Positions 37,410 to 46,459 of a DNA stretch of 50,990 bases are shown one piece after another (positions within the stretch are counted from its first letter, which is position 1; each line of letters opens with the position of its first letter). The stretch lies in assembly GCF_018131005.1 (NCBI RefSeq), contig NZ_JAFCJK010000020.1, positions 1-50,990 of the forward strand. Reading direction: 5' to 3'. The stretch comes from Bradyrhizobium lablabi (GTDB lineage: Bacteria; Pseudomonadota; Alphaproteobacteria; Rhizobiales; Xanthobacteraceae). A program made the position numbers and the translations under genes. Under the pieces are notes generated by a model that saw nothing but the letters and a program-made list of their open reading frames with translations, was not told where the DNA came from and searched no databases.

Positions 37410-38174
37410 TCATTCGCGCCCGAGCTGCGACAGCCGCAATTCCGCTGGCTTAACAACCTTCACGAAGGCTTCGAACAAGTCCCAGCAGCTAATGCCTGAG
37501 CCTCGCGTCGGACCGTCTGTGAACGCTGGGAAGCCGTCCGGGGTATCGTCGCGGGAGTGGTCACCGTTAGCGCGCCGCTCAAGCAACCTTATGGCGGGTA
37601 ACAGGTTGTCGCCAACAGCATCGACAAACAGCGCATAGGCGGTGGTGTTCAGGGCCTTGCCCTCGCTTGCAAGAAATGTCGCCACGCGCGCCAACTCGGC
37701 AATCTGAGGCCTCACTGCTTCGCGAACCTCGGGCTCCTTCTGCCATTCCCAGTGAGGATCGGCCTTGGGGTTCTCATGGTAGCTTTCGGGTGCTTCGGGG
37801 TAGATAACGTTCCACACGAGATGGTCGCTCATCTCCCGCCAACGCTTCGGCGGCCCTGGATCGTTTTCGTATTGATTAACGAAACACGCATACCAGAGGC
37901 CCGCGAGCGCTATCGCGTTCAGCTTGGTGAGCGGCTGGCCTTCGCCGTTTCGTTGCGCGCGCAATGTGGCGATACGCGTTTCAACCTCGGCTTCCCATTC
38001 ACCAAGTCGCGCCTTTGCTTCGTGGCGCGGAGTGTCACCGGGCAACTTCAGCTGTGCCTCGCGCCGAACGCCATACAGTCGAGCGTATTCGTCACGCACA
38101 TCCTCAGGGATGCCCTCGCGGGCAAACAAGCGACCATCAGCAGCACGATTTAGAGCGACCATCCGCAACGCCAT
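37410..38174 (-). pseudogene. Truncated tyrosine recombinase (DUF6538-type integrase) fragment
   Basis: The 254 residues match the N-terminal part of phage-type integrases: MALRMV, an arm-type DNA-binding region, LNAIALAGLWYACF, then a spacer ending CWDLFEAFVKVVKPAE. Usual members are roughly twice as long. The core-binding and catalytic domains (Arg, His, Tyr) are missing, because the sequence turns into unrelated codons after KPAE and stops. It starts 85 bp from the 3' end of tRNA-His on the same strand, the classic location of an island integrase. It is therefore a decayed relic of an element that used this tRNA as its attachment site (inference). Confidence 0.78.
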
Positions 38175-38259
38175 TTGTAGCGCCTTTTGTATTTTCGGAG
38201 GCGCGAATACGTCAGGTCTATCAGTAAGTTGCTGGAGATGCGGGACAATTCAACTGTAG

Positions 38260-38336
38260 TGGTACAGTTGGGTGGGCTCGAACCACCGACCTCCTGTTCC
38301 ACAGACAGGCGCTCTAACCAACTGAGCTACAACTGC
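38260..38336 (-). tRNA. tRNA-His (GUG)
   Basis: The 77-nt cloverleaf on the minus strand starts GCAGTTG and includes the encoded CCA. The anticodon arm is CCTGT-CTGTGGA-ACAGG with anticodon GTG (His). The T arm is GGTGG-TTCGAGC-CCACC. Positions 1 and 72 are G and U, the discriminator is A73, and there is no G at -1. This fits the unusual alphaproteobacterial tRNA-His identity. A decayed integrase lies just beyond its 3' end. Confidence 0.95.
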
Positions 38337-38460
38337 ATCCTTGCGCGCGGGCCCCTCGGAAGGGGGCGGCAATTTCGGCGGAAACTAGGTGCAACGCCGA
38401 GCTTTGGCAAGGCCGGAACGGGGCTATTTGCACCCGCCATTTCGCGGCTTGCCAGTCAGC

Positions 38461-38491
38461 AAAAAGCCCGGACCGTGCGGCCCGGGCCCTT
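38461..38491 (-). terminator. Intrinsic terminator of the phasin gene
   Basis: On the minus strand, GCCCGG (38487-38482) pairs with CCGGGC (38471-38466), followed by TTTTT. It lies about 25 nt after the stop of the phasin gene at 38515. Confidence 0.8.
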
Positions 38492-38514
38492 CGTTAGCCT
38501 GAAAGCTGAGACGA

Positions 38515-38949
38515 TCAGGCGGCGGGCTTGTAGAGCTTCGACGCGCCGGCCTTGATCGGCTCGGCGGCCTCGGCCGCGACCTTCTGCCCGAGTTCGGCCA
38601 ATTCCTTGGCCTGGGCGGTGTAGGTCTCGAACTGCTTGCGGGTGTGCGAGGTCCAAAGCTCAAGCGCTTCCGACGGCGACTTCACGCCGAACAGCTCCTG
38701 GGCGAAGTCGAGCGAGGCGGTTGTGTTGGCCTTGAAGAACTCGATCATCTTGGCCGAGTAGGCGCTCGTACCCTTGCTCACTGTGGTGAAGACGGCCTCG
38801 AGCGTGCTGTTATGGGTTTCGGCGGCGTCCTTGAACCTGGCGTAGTTGTCGCGAGCCTGCGACACACCCTTCTCAGCGAAGGCGCGCATTTGTTCGGGAA
38901 CCTCGAACGGGACGATCGAGGCAGAAAGCGGATCAGACGGGTTAGCCAT
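38515..38949 (-). CDS. Phasin family protein
   Basis: This 144-residue phasin has the family pattern PFEVPEQMRAFAEKGV, followed by a long amphipathic helix with QARDNYARFKDAAET and SLDFAQELFGVKSPSEALEL. Phasins coat polyhydroxyalkanoate granules in the cytoplasm. A terminator follows. The paralog at 39211-39597 is read in the same direction, with a 261-bp gap. PHA synthase is not in the window. Confidence 0.92.
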   Translation of the reverse strand: MANPSDPLSASIVPFEVPEQMRAFAEKGVSQARDNYARFKDAAETHNSTLEAVFTTVSKGTSAYSAKMIEFFKANTTASLDFAQELFGVKSPSEALELWTSHTRKQFETYTAQAKELAELGQKVAAEAAEPIKAGASKLYKPAA

Positions 38950-39210
38950 TGACGTGCATCCTTCGCAACAGATGAAACGATGTGTCCATTGCGAACGCGC
39001 CGGAACCTATGACCGGACACGTTGGGAATGGATCACGCTGCCTTGGTTCACGGGATTACCCTTGCGGGTCATTGGCGAGTAAACACCCTTATCATGTCAA
39101 TTTTGTGCAACGCAACGCAAATTGAGGCGCGATGCCGCACTTTTGATCGTGATGGATGCACTGGCAAGAAATCTCTTCCCAGGGTTGTCACGAGGATTTG
39201 AGATTGCCCG

Positions 39211-39597
39211 TCAGCTCTTCGGCTTAACCGCGTCGATGGCAGCGCGGCTGACCATCTGACCCATTTCACTGGCCTGCTCGGTAAGCGAGCGCATCTGGCC
39301 CTGCACATATTCGCTGTGCAGCTTCATGACCTCGGCCAGATCCTTGGCCTTGAGCAGCGACTGCGCGTAGTCCAGCGAGGTCTGCACGTTCCTTTCGGCG
39401 TAGCTGAAGGCCTTGGTGGAAATGTCCCTGGCGCCGGCGCGTACAGTCGCGCCTCGCTCCTCGATCGAGCCGGCGGTCGCATCCGCGCTGCTGACGAATT
39501 TCTCGAACGCCTTGCGCGCCTGGTCCAGGCTCGCCTCGGCCATCGACCGCATCTCCTTGGGAATCTCGAAACGATCACGCCCGTTGTTGTCGTTCAT
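39211..39597 (-). CDS. Phasin family protein
   Basis: This 128-residue phasin has FEIPKEMRSMAEASLDQARK and a helical C-terminus with SLDYAQSLLKAKDLAEVMKL. It differs from the paralog at 38515 mainly in the middle. The ATG follows GGAAAGG-type purines. It likely also binds PHA granules. The 38950-39210 gap holds no recognisable promoter of the EcfG type. Confidence 0.92.
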   Translation of the reverse strand: MNDNNGRDRFEIPKEMRSMAEASLDQARKAFEKFVSSADATAGSIEERGATVRAGARDISTKAFSYAERNVQTSLDYAQSLLKAKDLAEVMKLHSEYVQGQMRSLTEQASEMGQMVSRAAIDAVKPKS

Positions 39598-39932
39598 GGT
39601 CGGTTTCCTTTCAATTTCGGCAAGCCGACCGGCACCCCCGCGGGTTCGCGGCAGGATCTTGCGAGGCCATCTTGCGGGTGTTGACGGGGCGCTGTCGGTT
39701 CACATCGTGGGCCTGGCTCCCGGCTGCTCACACCAGCAACGCCGGAGCGATCCGGATTGTTCAGGCAAGTTAACGTTATCCGCCTTTGGGCGCGCCGCGT
39801 GCGGGGTGCGGCCGTGGACCTCGCCCCTCCGCTTGCGATACTAACCTTCTGTTAAGGCTGTCGTCCCTTGGCCGCCGGTTCCAGCGTCGATCCGGGATGA
39901 AAGCGCAACCAACGCGGGCCAAGTCTTGCGCA
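39598..39932. other. Intergenic region between divergent phasin and kinase genes
   Basis: These 335 bp carry no gene I can support. An alternative ATG for the histidine kinase lies at 39897. No strong hairpin or operator was seen. Confidence 0.4.
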
Positions 39933-42900
39933 ATGAATGATTCGGAATTCCAGCTCCAGGCGCTTGGCGATCCCCGGCTGGCGGACCATGCGACGAGCGC
40001 CCTGCCGGCATGGCTGTGGTCAGCGGACGGTGCGCGAATCCTTTGGGCCAACCCGGTCGGCGCGCAAGTATTCGGAGGCGTCAACGGCGCCGATCTGGCA
40101 AGCCGAATGTTCGGCCCGGCCGATCCGCATCGCCGTCAGGTCGCCCGGCTCGTCCGGAGCCTTGCAGCCAGCGGCGCGGTGCGGTTGGAGCGCCTGCGCG
40201 GCTTTGACGCGGCCCCCGGAATGCTTGCGACCTGCGCCTGCGCGCGGTTCGACCTGCCCGATGGCAGCCACGGCGTTCTGCTCGCCACGGTCGGTGCGAC
40301 CGGCCGCACGATGCCGTTCGTCGAGCGGCTGCAGCGGCTGGTGCAGGGGATCGACCACCCCGTCGCAGCTTTTGCGCGCGACGGCCTGTTCATCGGCGCC
40401 AACGAGGCGGCCCGTTCGCTGCTCGGTCTCCACGATCTCGCTGAGGCGGGGCTGGATGCCGCGCGCAGCGACGCGCTGAAACAGGGCAGCGCCGCCACCA
40501 GTGTCGGGATCGGCGGCGTGACGCTGCAGCGGGTCGGCCGCGGCGCCGATATCGGGCTGGTTGCCGTGATCAGGCCCGCGGCAACCCGGCCCATGAATGC
40601 GTGGATTGCCCCGGCCGCCGCGCCGGAGTGCACGGTGCCGGAGCCGGTCGCGCAGCCCGCGGCCGAGCCGAAGGCCGCATCGATGGTCGAACAGCCGATC
40701 GTCAATTACGAAGCGCCCGAGTTGACCGACGAGGCGCCGGCCGAATTCGCGCTGTTCGATGCGCTCGATCCGCCGGAGGCGGAGCCGTTTCAATCACAGC
40801 CCGCCGCCGCTGAACCGGTCGTTGAAGCAGATCAGGCCAAGGCGTCCTCGCACGAGCCTTCGCCCTACATTGAGCCGGTCGCGGGCGAGCCTGTGTCATC
40901 AGCGCCCGGTGATACTTCCGAGCATGCGCCACCACCCAATGCGGCCGCGGACACGCCAGCGCACGCCGCCGCGCCGCCGTCCTGGCTCGACGAGCCCTTG
41001 CCGAGCGCGCGGCGATACCCGCTGCGCTTCATGTGGCAGATGGACCATGAGGGACGCTTTTCGCTCGGCTCGGACGAGTTCACCCGCCTGATCGGCACGC
41101 GCACCGCCGCCGGGTTCGGCCGGCTGTGGACCGACATTGCGCAAACCTTCGGGGTCGATCCCGAGGGCCGCGTGATGAAGGCGTCGGCCACGCGCGACAC
41201 CTGGAGCGGCATCGTCCTGGAGTGGCCAGTCGATGGCGGCGGCAGCCTGCCGGTCGAATTGTCGGGTCTGCCGATCTTCGACCGCGGTGGGAATTTTGCC
41301 GGCTATCGCGGATTTGGCGTGTGTCGCGACCTCGACGGACTTGCGCGACTCACCGCGTTGCGGCGGTATGAGTTCTTCGGCGGCCCACCCGCGCCGCCGT
41401 CCGGCGATGATACGCCGCGGCCGGCGGAGCCGCCGCAAACCGGTGCAGCAAAACCACCACCTTCGGAATTGATTGAGGCAACCGCATCAGAGACTCCACA
41501 CCAAGCCGATCTGGAAACAGCCGTGGATCCGACTCACGAGACGCGCGAGGACATGGGCGAGGAGACACCACAGAACGTGGTTCCGTTCCGTCCCGCTGGC
41601 GATGCAAAACCGCCGTCGCTGACGCCGGTTGAAAACAATGCGTTCAACGAGCTTGCCCGCCAATTGTCGGCGCGGCTCGAGCAAGTGGCGCAGCTTGCGA
41701 CAACCTCCGGCCAAAGCGACCCCACCGAGACGGTCGCCGAACAACCTGTTGCAAGCGAGCCCCCGCCAGAAGAACCGCCGGCGGAGCGGACGGCCCAGTG
41801 GCTTGCTGAACCCGCGCCGCCGCCGCGCGGCGAAACCAGGCGCGACAGGGCGCTGCTCGACCTCCTGCCGGTCGGCGTCCTGATCTACCGGCTCGACCGC
41901 CTGCTCTATGCCAATCGCACATTCCTGGAACGAATGGGCTACGACAGCCTGCATGCGCTGGAAGACGCCGGCGGCCTTGATGCGCTCTATGTCGAAGCGG
42001 GCATGTCGAACGCGGGCGGCGTCTCGGGAGCCGGCACGCCGGTGACGATCTCGGCAAGCCAGTCCGCGGATGGCGCGATGCAGTCGATCGCGGCGGACGC
42101 GCGGCTGCACAGCATTTCCTGGGACAGTGAGTCCGCGCTCGCGCTGATCTTCTCTCGCACGCGCGCGGAGGATGCCGCCATCGCGGCGGCGTTGTCCGAA
42201 CCGGATGCCAGGACGGACCGCGCTCCGGCAGCCGAGCCGGCGCTTTCGGCGCCGGAGCCGGCCGCCGGACATGCCGACGCCGAAGAGCTCGGCGCGATCC
42301 TCGATACCGCGGCCGAAGGCATCGTCATGTTCGATGCCGAGGGCAACATCCGTTCCTGCAACCGCAGTGCCGAGGCGCTGTTCGGCTATGATGGCGACGA
42401 GTTCATCAGGCGCAATCTCGCCGATTTGTTCGCGCTGGAGAGCCAGCACGACGTGTCCGAATATCTCGCGGGCCTGAAGTCGGCCGGTGTCGCGAGCCTG
42501 CTCGACCATGGACGCGAGGTGCTGGGGCGCGTGCGCCAGGGCGGCATCATTCCGCTGTCGCTCACCATGGGCCGCACGCGCGCCGACAGGCCGAACTTCT
42601 TCGCCGTGTTCCGCGATCTGTCGCAGGCCAAGAAAAGCGAGAGCGAATTGCGCGAGGCGAGGCGGCTCGCGGAACGCGCCGCGAACGCCAGGTCCGACAT
42701 GCTGGCGCGGATCAGCCACGAACTGCGCACGCCGCTCAACGCCATCATCGGCTTTGCCGAGGTGATGATCGGCGAGCGTTTCGGCGCGCTCGGCAACGAG
42801 CGCTATCTCGAATACACAAGGGACATCCGCGCCTCCGGCGAACGCGTGATCGCCATCGTCAACGACCTGCTCGACCTGGCGCGGATCGAGACCGGCAAGC

Positions 42901-43379
42901 TTGATCTCGCCTTCACCAGCCAGAACCTCAACGAGATGGTGGAAAGCTGCGTCGCGGTGATGCAGCCGCAGGCCAACCGCGAGCGCATCATCATCCGCAC
43001 GTCGCTCGCGCATACGCTGCCGCCAGTCGTTGCGGATACGCGCGCGCTGCGTCAAATCACGCTTAACCTGATCGGCAATTCGATTCATCTCGCCAATGCC
43101 GGCGGCCAGGTGATCGTTTCGACTGCGCTGTCCGACTTCGGCGAGGTCATGCTGCGCGTGCGCGACACCGGAGTGGGCCTCAACGACAACGAGGTCGCCG
43201 CGGCACTGGAGCCGTTCCGCGCCCCGACGCCATCGGACCAGGCCGGCTCCGGCGGCGTCAGCCTGTCGCTCACCAAGGCGCTGGTCGAGGCCAATCGCGC
43301 CAAATTTCAGATCAGGACCGGCGGCCGGACCGGTACGCTGATCGAGGTGGTGTTCACCCGCGCCGCTGCGCGGGCTTAA
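39933..43379 (+). CDS. Large PAS-domain sensor histidine kinase (PdhS/PleC-like)
   Basis: This histidine kinase of about 1148 residues has PAS-like segments near the N-terminus (PAWLWSADGARILWANPVG), around residues 370-460 and 650-690, and before the kinase core (ILDTAAEGIVMFDAEG). These are separated by long Ala/Pro/Glu-rich linkers. The HisKA motif ARISHELRTPLNAIIGFAE has the phosphorylated His929. It matches the PdhS/PleC group through GERVIAIVNDLLDLARIETG. The ATPase part has VRDTGVGL. No response regulator is adjacent. The start is uncertain: ATG 39897 is also possible, and neither has a clear ribosome site. No membrane helix, so a cytosolic sensor. PdhS relatives control cell-cycle phosphorelays (inference). 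Confidence 0.92.
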   Translation: MNDSEFQLQALGDPRLADHATSALPAWLWSADGARILWANPVGAQVFGGVNGADLASRMFGPADPHRRQVARLVRSLAASGAVRLERLRGFDAAPGMLATCACARFDLPDGSHGVLLATVGATGRTMPFVERLQRLVQGIDHPVAAFARDGLFIGANEAARSLLGLHDLAEAGLDAARSDALKQGSAATSVGIGGVTLQRVGRGADIGLVAVIRPAATRPMNAWIAPAAAPECTVPEPVAQPAAEPKAASMVEQPIVNYEAPELTDEAPAEFALFDALDPPEAEPFQSQPAAAEPVVEADQAKASSHEPSPYIEPVAGEPVSSAPGDTSEHAPPPNAAADTPAHAAAPPSWLDEPLPSARRYPLRFMWQMDHEGRFSLGSDEFTRLIGTRTAAGFGRLWTDIAQTFGVDPEGRVMKASATRDTWSGIVLEWPVDGGGSLPVELSGLPIFDRGGNFAGYRGFGVCRDLDGLARLTALRRYEFFGGPPAPPSGDDTPRPAEPPQTGAAKPPPSELIEATASETPHQADLETAVDPTHETREDMGEETPQNVVPFRPAGDAKPPSLTPVENNAFNELARQLSARLEQVAQLATTSGQSDPTETVAEQPVASEPPPEEPPAERTAQWLAEPAPPPRGETRRDRALLDLLPVGVLIYRLDRLLYANRTFLERMGYDSLHALEDAGGLDALYVEAGMSNAGGVSGAGTPVTISASQSADGAMQSIAADARLHSISWDSESALALIFSRTRAEDAAIAAALSEPDARTDRAPAAEPALSAPEPAAGHADAEELGAILDTAAEGIVMFDAEGNIRSCNRSAEALFGYDGDEFIRRNLADLFALESQHDVSEYLAGLKSAGVASLLDHGREVLGRVRQGGIIPLSLTMGRTRADRPNFFAVFRDLSQAKKSESELREARRLAERAANARSDMLARISHELRTPLNAIIGFAEVMIGERFGALGNERYLEYTRDIRASGERVIAIVNDLLDLARIETGKLDLAFTSQNLNEMVESCVAVMQPQANRERIIIRTSLAHTLPPVVADTRALRQITLNLIGNSIHLANAGGQVIVSTALSDFGEVMLRVRDTGVGLNDNEVAAALEPFRAPTPSDQAGSGGVSLSLTKALVEANRAKFQIRTGGRTGTLIEVVFTRAAARA

Positions 43380-43522
43380 CTGCGTCTTCTTGCGCCGCGC
43401 CGCGAGGGAGACACGCGCACATTCGCTGCGGGAATCTGTCGCGTCCGCCTGGCGCGGTACGGCACGGTTCTTGCTCGATTTCCGGATCGCCCTTTGATGG
43501 GCCAGCCGGGCCTTGCTCGATC

Positions 43523-44350
43523 ATGCGCTGCCTTGTGGTCGCCGATCTGCACTACTCGTTGCCGCAGTTCGACTGGCTGCTGGCGGCGGCGCCGAAATTC
43601 GATCTCGTGATCTTCGCCGGCGATGCGCTCGACATCGGCTCCTTCGTCGACTTCCGTGCGCAGATCGTTGTGGTCAGGAAATACCTGTCGCTGCTGGCGG
43701 CGCGCACCCGCGTCATCCTCTGCTCCGGCAATCACGACCTCGACGAGCGCAGCGCGGATGGCGAGAAGATCGCGCGCTGGATCGCCGAAGCCAGGGAGTT
43801 CGGCATTGCCTGTGACGGCGACAACCTGACCATCGGTGACACGTTGTTCACGGTCTGCCCATGGTGGGATGGCCCGCTGGTCAAGGCGCGCATCGACGAT
43901 CAGCTTCGCGAAGCCGCGGCGATGCCGCACGGCCGCTGGATCTGGGTGCATCACGCTCCGCCGGCGAATTCGCCGACAAGCTGGGGCGGCAAGCGCTTCT
44001 TCGGCGATGTCGAACTGGCGCAGTGGATCGCCCGCCACCATCCGTCGATGGTGATTTCCGGCCATGTCCATCAGTCGCCGTTCATACCCGACGGCTCGTG
44101 GTACGATCGGATCGGCGCGACCTGGGTGTTCAACGCCGGCCTGCAGCCCGGCCGGCCGCCGGTCTACATCGTGCTCGATCTCGACCGGGGACAGGCGTTC
44201 TGGCTTGCCGCCGGCGACGCACGGACCATCGATCTCAGGCAGCCCCTGCATCGGCCGGCGGCACCCGTTCTCGAACCGCCGGACTGGCTCACAGCCTTGG
44301 ATCGGATTGCCGATCCGACCCCGGCACGACCTGCATCGGCGGCAGGCTGA
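43523..44350 (+). CDS. Calcineurin-like metallophosphoesterase
   Basis: This 275-residue protein has the dimetal phosphoesterase motifs in order: VADLHYS, FAGDALD, CSGNHDLDER, WVHHAPP and ISGHVHQSP. Members hydrolyse phosphomonoesters, phosphodiesters or nucleotides in the cytosol. The start at 43523 is the first ATG before the VVADLH strand. Its 3' end overlaps the convergent cyclic-nucleotide-binding gene by 62 bp. Substrate unknown. Confidence 0.93.
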   Translation: MRCLVVADLHYSLPQFDWLLAAAPKFDLVIFAGDALDIGSFVDFRAQIVVVRKYLSLLAARTRVILCSGNHDLDERSADGEKIARWIAEAREFGIACDGDNLTIGDTLFTVCPWWDGPLVKARIDDQLREAAAMPHGRWIWVHHAPPANSPTSWGGKRFFGDVELAQWIARHHPSMVISGHVHQSPFIPDGSWYDRIGATWVFNAGLQPGRPPVYIVLDLDRGQAFWLAAGDARTIDLRQPLHRPAAPVLEPPDWLTALDRIADPTPARPASAAG

Positions 44351-44774
44351 TCATGCTCTGCAGCACTTCGCCGACCATCGCGAGATGCGTGCCATGGTCG
44401 GCATATTGGTGCATCAGATCGGCGAGATAAGTCGTGGCGACGTGGAGCCGCTGCGCCAACAGCCGCGCGATCAAGATTGCCACCGTCGGCTGGTCGCGCA
44501 GGAAGGACGCCGCATCCTCAAATTCGTACAGCGTGGAGTCGGCCGAGGTGCGCACGGTTGCGGAATGCGGCTGCTCGAGCAGCACCGACATCTCGCCAAA
44601 CACTGCGCCGGGCTCGCTGATCACGGCGACCACGCTGTCGCCCTTCACGACCTCGACCTTGCCGTCGATCAGCACGAACAGATGCCCCGTCCTGCCGCCC
44701 TCATCGATGAAGGACGTGCCCGCCGGCAGGCTCCGCCGTGCCGCTCCGCTGCAATGATCCAGGATCGCATGCAT
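44289..44774 (-). CDS. Cyclic nucleotide-binding domain protein
   Basis: This 161-residue protein has a cNMP-binding beta-roll: LPAGTSFIDEGGRTGHLFVLIDGKVEVV, then PGAVFGEMSVLLEQPHSATV with the phosphate-binding FGEMSVL cassette (Glu and Ala/Arg positions). A helical C-terminus follows, without the helix-turn-helix of CRP. The ATG at 44774 follows CGGAGG. It may be a cNMP sensor without a DNA-binding domain. The two cyclases in the window are far away, so a link is speculative. Confidence 0.9.
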   Translation of the reverse strand: MHAILDHCSGAARRSLPAGTSFIDEGGRTGHLFVLIDGKVEVVKGDSVVAVISEPGAVFGEMSVLLEQPHSATVRTSADSTLYEFEDAASFLRDQPTVAILIARLLAQRLHVATTYLADLMHQYADHGTHLAMVGEVLQSMISLPPMQVVPGSDRQSDPRL

Positions 44775-44871
44775 GTCGTTTCGCCTCCGTCTCTGCACCA
44801 GATTAGGCAGAGACCCGGTCCGAGGTGAAACGCATTAGCTGGGCGTCGTGCCCAAATTGTCGGCAGGCGGG

Positions 44872-45666
44872 TTAGGCGGCGGCCGGACGAGCGCCCGGCA
44901 GAAAATCGCCGATCGTCTCGAGAAACAGCTCCGGCGATTGCAATTGCGGCACGTGCGCACATCCCGGAATGATCTTGAGCTCGGCGCGAGGCAGTCCCGC
45001 CGCCAGTTCATGGGACATCGGCGGCGGCGTCGCTTCGTCGTGCTCGCCGACCAGGACGAGGGCCGGCACGTTCACGCCGCGAAGCTCCGAGCGAAGATCG
45101 AGGCTTGCGAGCGCCTCGCAGGCGGCTTGGAGCACGCCGGCATCGGTGCGCAGGAAGGCCGCGCGGCGATCCTGCATCAACGCGGGATGCCGCGCCTGGA
45201 AGTCGGGCGCGAACAGCCGCCGCATCGCGACGTCGGTAATCGCGCCCAATCCTTTTTCGCGGGACAGCTTCGCCATGTTGCGGAACGCCTCGCGGCCGGG
45301 CTCGGAGAATGCCGCGCCGCAATCGGCGAGAATGAGCTTGCTCGCGATCGCAGGATGCCGGATCGCCATCTGCAGCGCGACGAACCCGCCATAGCCGTTG
45401 CCGAGCACGATCGCCGCCTCGCCGCCCGCCGCATCTTGGACCGCCTCCGCCATGCGGTCGGCGATCGCGGCGAGGCCGCCGTCCACCGCCCGCGAGCGCC
45501 CGAATCCCGGCAGTTCCGGCGCGATGGTCCGGAACGATGTCGCAAGCTTCGGCACGATCGCATCGAAGCTCGCGCGATCCGACAGCAGCGAATGGAACAG
45601 GAACAGCGGCGATCCCTCGCCCGATTGCGCTGCGTTGACGGTGCCGTTGGCGAAAAGCCTGTCCAT
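44872..45666 (-). CDS. Alpha/beta hydrolase-fold protein lacking the nucleophile
   Basis: This 264-residue alpha/beta hydrolase-fold protein resembles enol-lactonases. It has LFLFHSLLSDRASFDAIVP, then LGNGYGGFVALQ at the nucleophile elbow. Gly91 takes the place of the usual Ser in G-x-S-x-G. The acid (D210 in VGEHD) and base (H238 in GCAHVPQL) are retained. So it cannot act as a normal serine hydrolase and may use another mechanism or bind a ligand. The ATG at 45666 follows AAGGGA and excludes a longer upstream extension. It is divergent from the GntR regulator and is likely part of the same catabolic cluster. Confidence 0.88.
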   Translation of the reverse strand: MDRLFANGTVNAAQSGEGSPLFLFHSLLSDRASFDAIVPKLATSFRTIAPELPGFGRSRAVDGGLAAIADRMAEAVQDAAGGEAAIVLGNGYGGFVALQMAIRHPAIASKLILADCGAAFSEPGREAFRNMAKLSREKGLGAITDVAMRRLFAPDFQARHPALMQDRRAAFLRTDAGVLQAACEALASLDLRSELRGVNVPALVLVGEHDEATPPPMSHELAAGLPRAELKIIPGCAHVPQLQSPELFLETIGDFLPGARPAAA

Positions 45667-45762
45667 TGCCGATCCCTTGAGCTCGCCTGGCGTCAAACGC
45701 CGAGGGCGCCCGATCCCGGGCTGGCGGTCAAATCTCGCGAATTTCATCCGTTTGACCCTTGA

Positions 45763-45776
45763 CGTGATATTTCACG
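45763..45776. promoter_or_regulatory. Candidate GntR operator
   Basis: CGTGA-TATT-TCACG, a 5-bp inverted pair, lies in the 146-bp divergent gap between the hydrolase and the GntR gene, with TTGAC boxes just upstream. It is a plausible operator for the GntR/FCD protein, but no site is proven. Confidence 0.4.
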
Positions 45777-45812
45777 ACTGCAACATTGTGGCAAGAGAGG
45801 CTGATCAAAAAC

Positions 45813-46457
45813 ATGCTCTTGCGCGACAATATCTACGAAAATATCCGATCTGATATTTTATCATGTCACTTCGCGCCCGGCGATGAAATGCGCGAGCAGG
45901 ATCTCGCCGAGCGCTATGCTGTCAGCCGCCAGCCGGTCCGGGATGCGCTCCTGAGGCTCGAGCGCGAGCATCTCGTGACGGTGCACCCGCGCCAGGGTTA
46001 TCGGGTTAATCCGATCTCGCTCTCGGATGCGCGCGACCTGCTGCGCTTCCGCCTTGCGCTCGAGCCGGCCTGCGTCACTGAGGCGATCGAGGGCGCGTCC
46101 GACAGCGTGCTGAAATCGCTCGACGAGTTTCGCCGCTTCTCCGGCAATCATGAGAACTTCATCGCCTACAACCGCGCGTTCCACACCGCGCTGGCGCACG
46201 CGTCCGGCAATCGGCGGATGGCCGCGGCGCTGTGCGACCTGATCGGTCAGGCCGACCGGCTGGTGCGCGTCAGCGTTTCCAATCTGAGGGGCCACGATCC
46301 GGCAAAGCTCGTCGCCGAGCACGTCGCCCTGATCGAGGCCATGCAACGGCGCGAGACTCGCAGCGCGGCGCGCATCATCAAGGCCCACATCGTGGCCACC
46401 GAGAAGCGTGTCCTGCCGGCGCTCAGGCGCAACGCCGTCATCATCGAAGAGAGGTGA
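45813..46457 (+). CDS. GntR-family regulator, FCD type
   Basis: This 214-residue protein has a winged helix-turn-helix (LAERYAVSRQPVRDALLRLE) and a C-terminal FCD ligand-binding domain (FRLALEPACVTEAI, YNRAFHTALAHASGN). The FCD domain typically binds an organic acid through a metal held by Asp/His residues. The ATG at 45813 is chosen because it starts right before the DNA-binding helix. The aldehyde dehydrogenase begins 2 nt after its stop, so they form an operon. It probably represses the divergent hydrolase and the downstream genes until the substrate is present (inference). Confidence 0.91.
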   Translation: MLLRDNIYENIRSDILSCHFAPGDEMREQDLAERYAVSRQPVRDALLRLEREHLVTVHPRQGYRVNPISLSDARDLLRFRLALEPACVTEAIEGASDSVLKSLDEFRRFSGNHENFIAYNRAFHTALAHASGNRRMAAALCDLIGQADRLVRVSVSNLRGHDPAKLVAEHVALIEAMQRRETRSAARIIKAHIVATEKRVLPALRRNAVIIEER

Positions 46458-46459
46458 TC

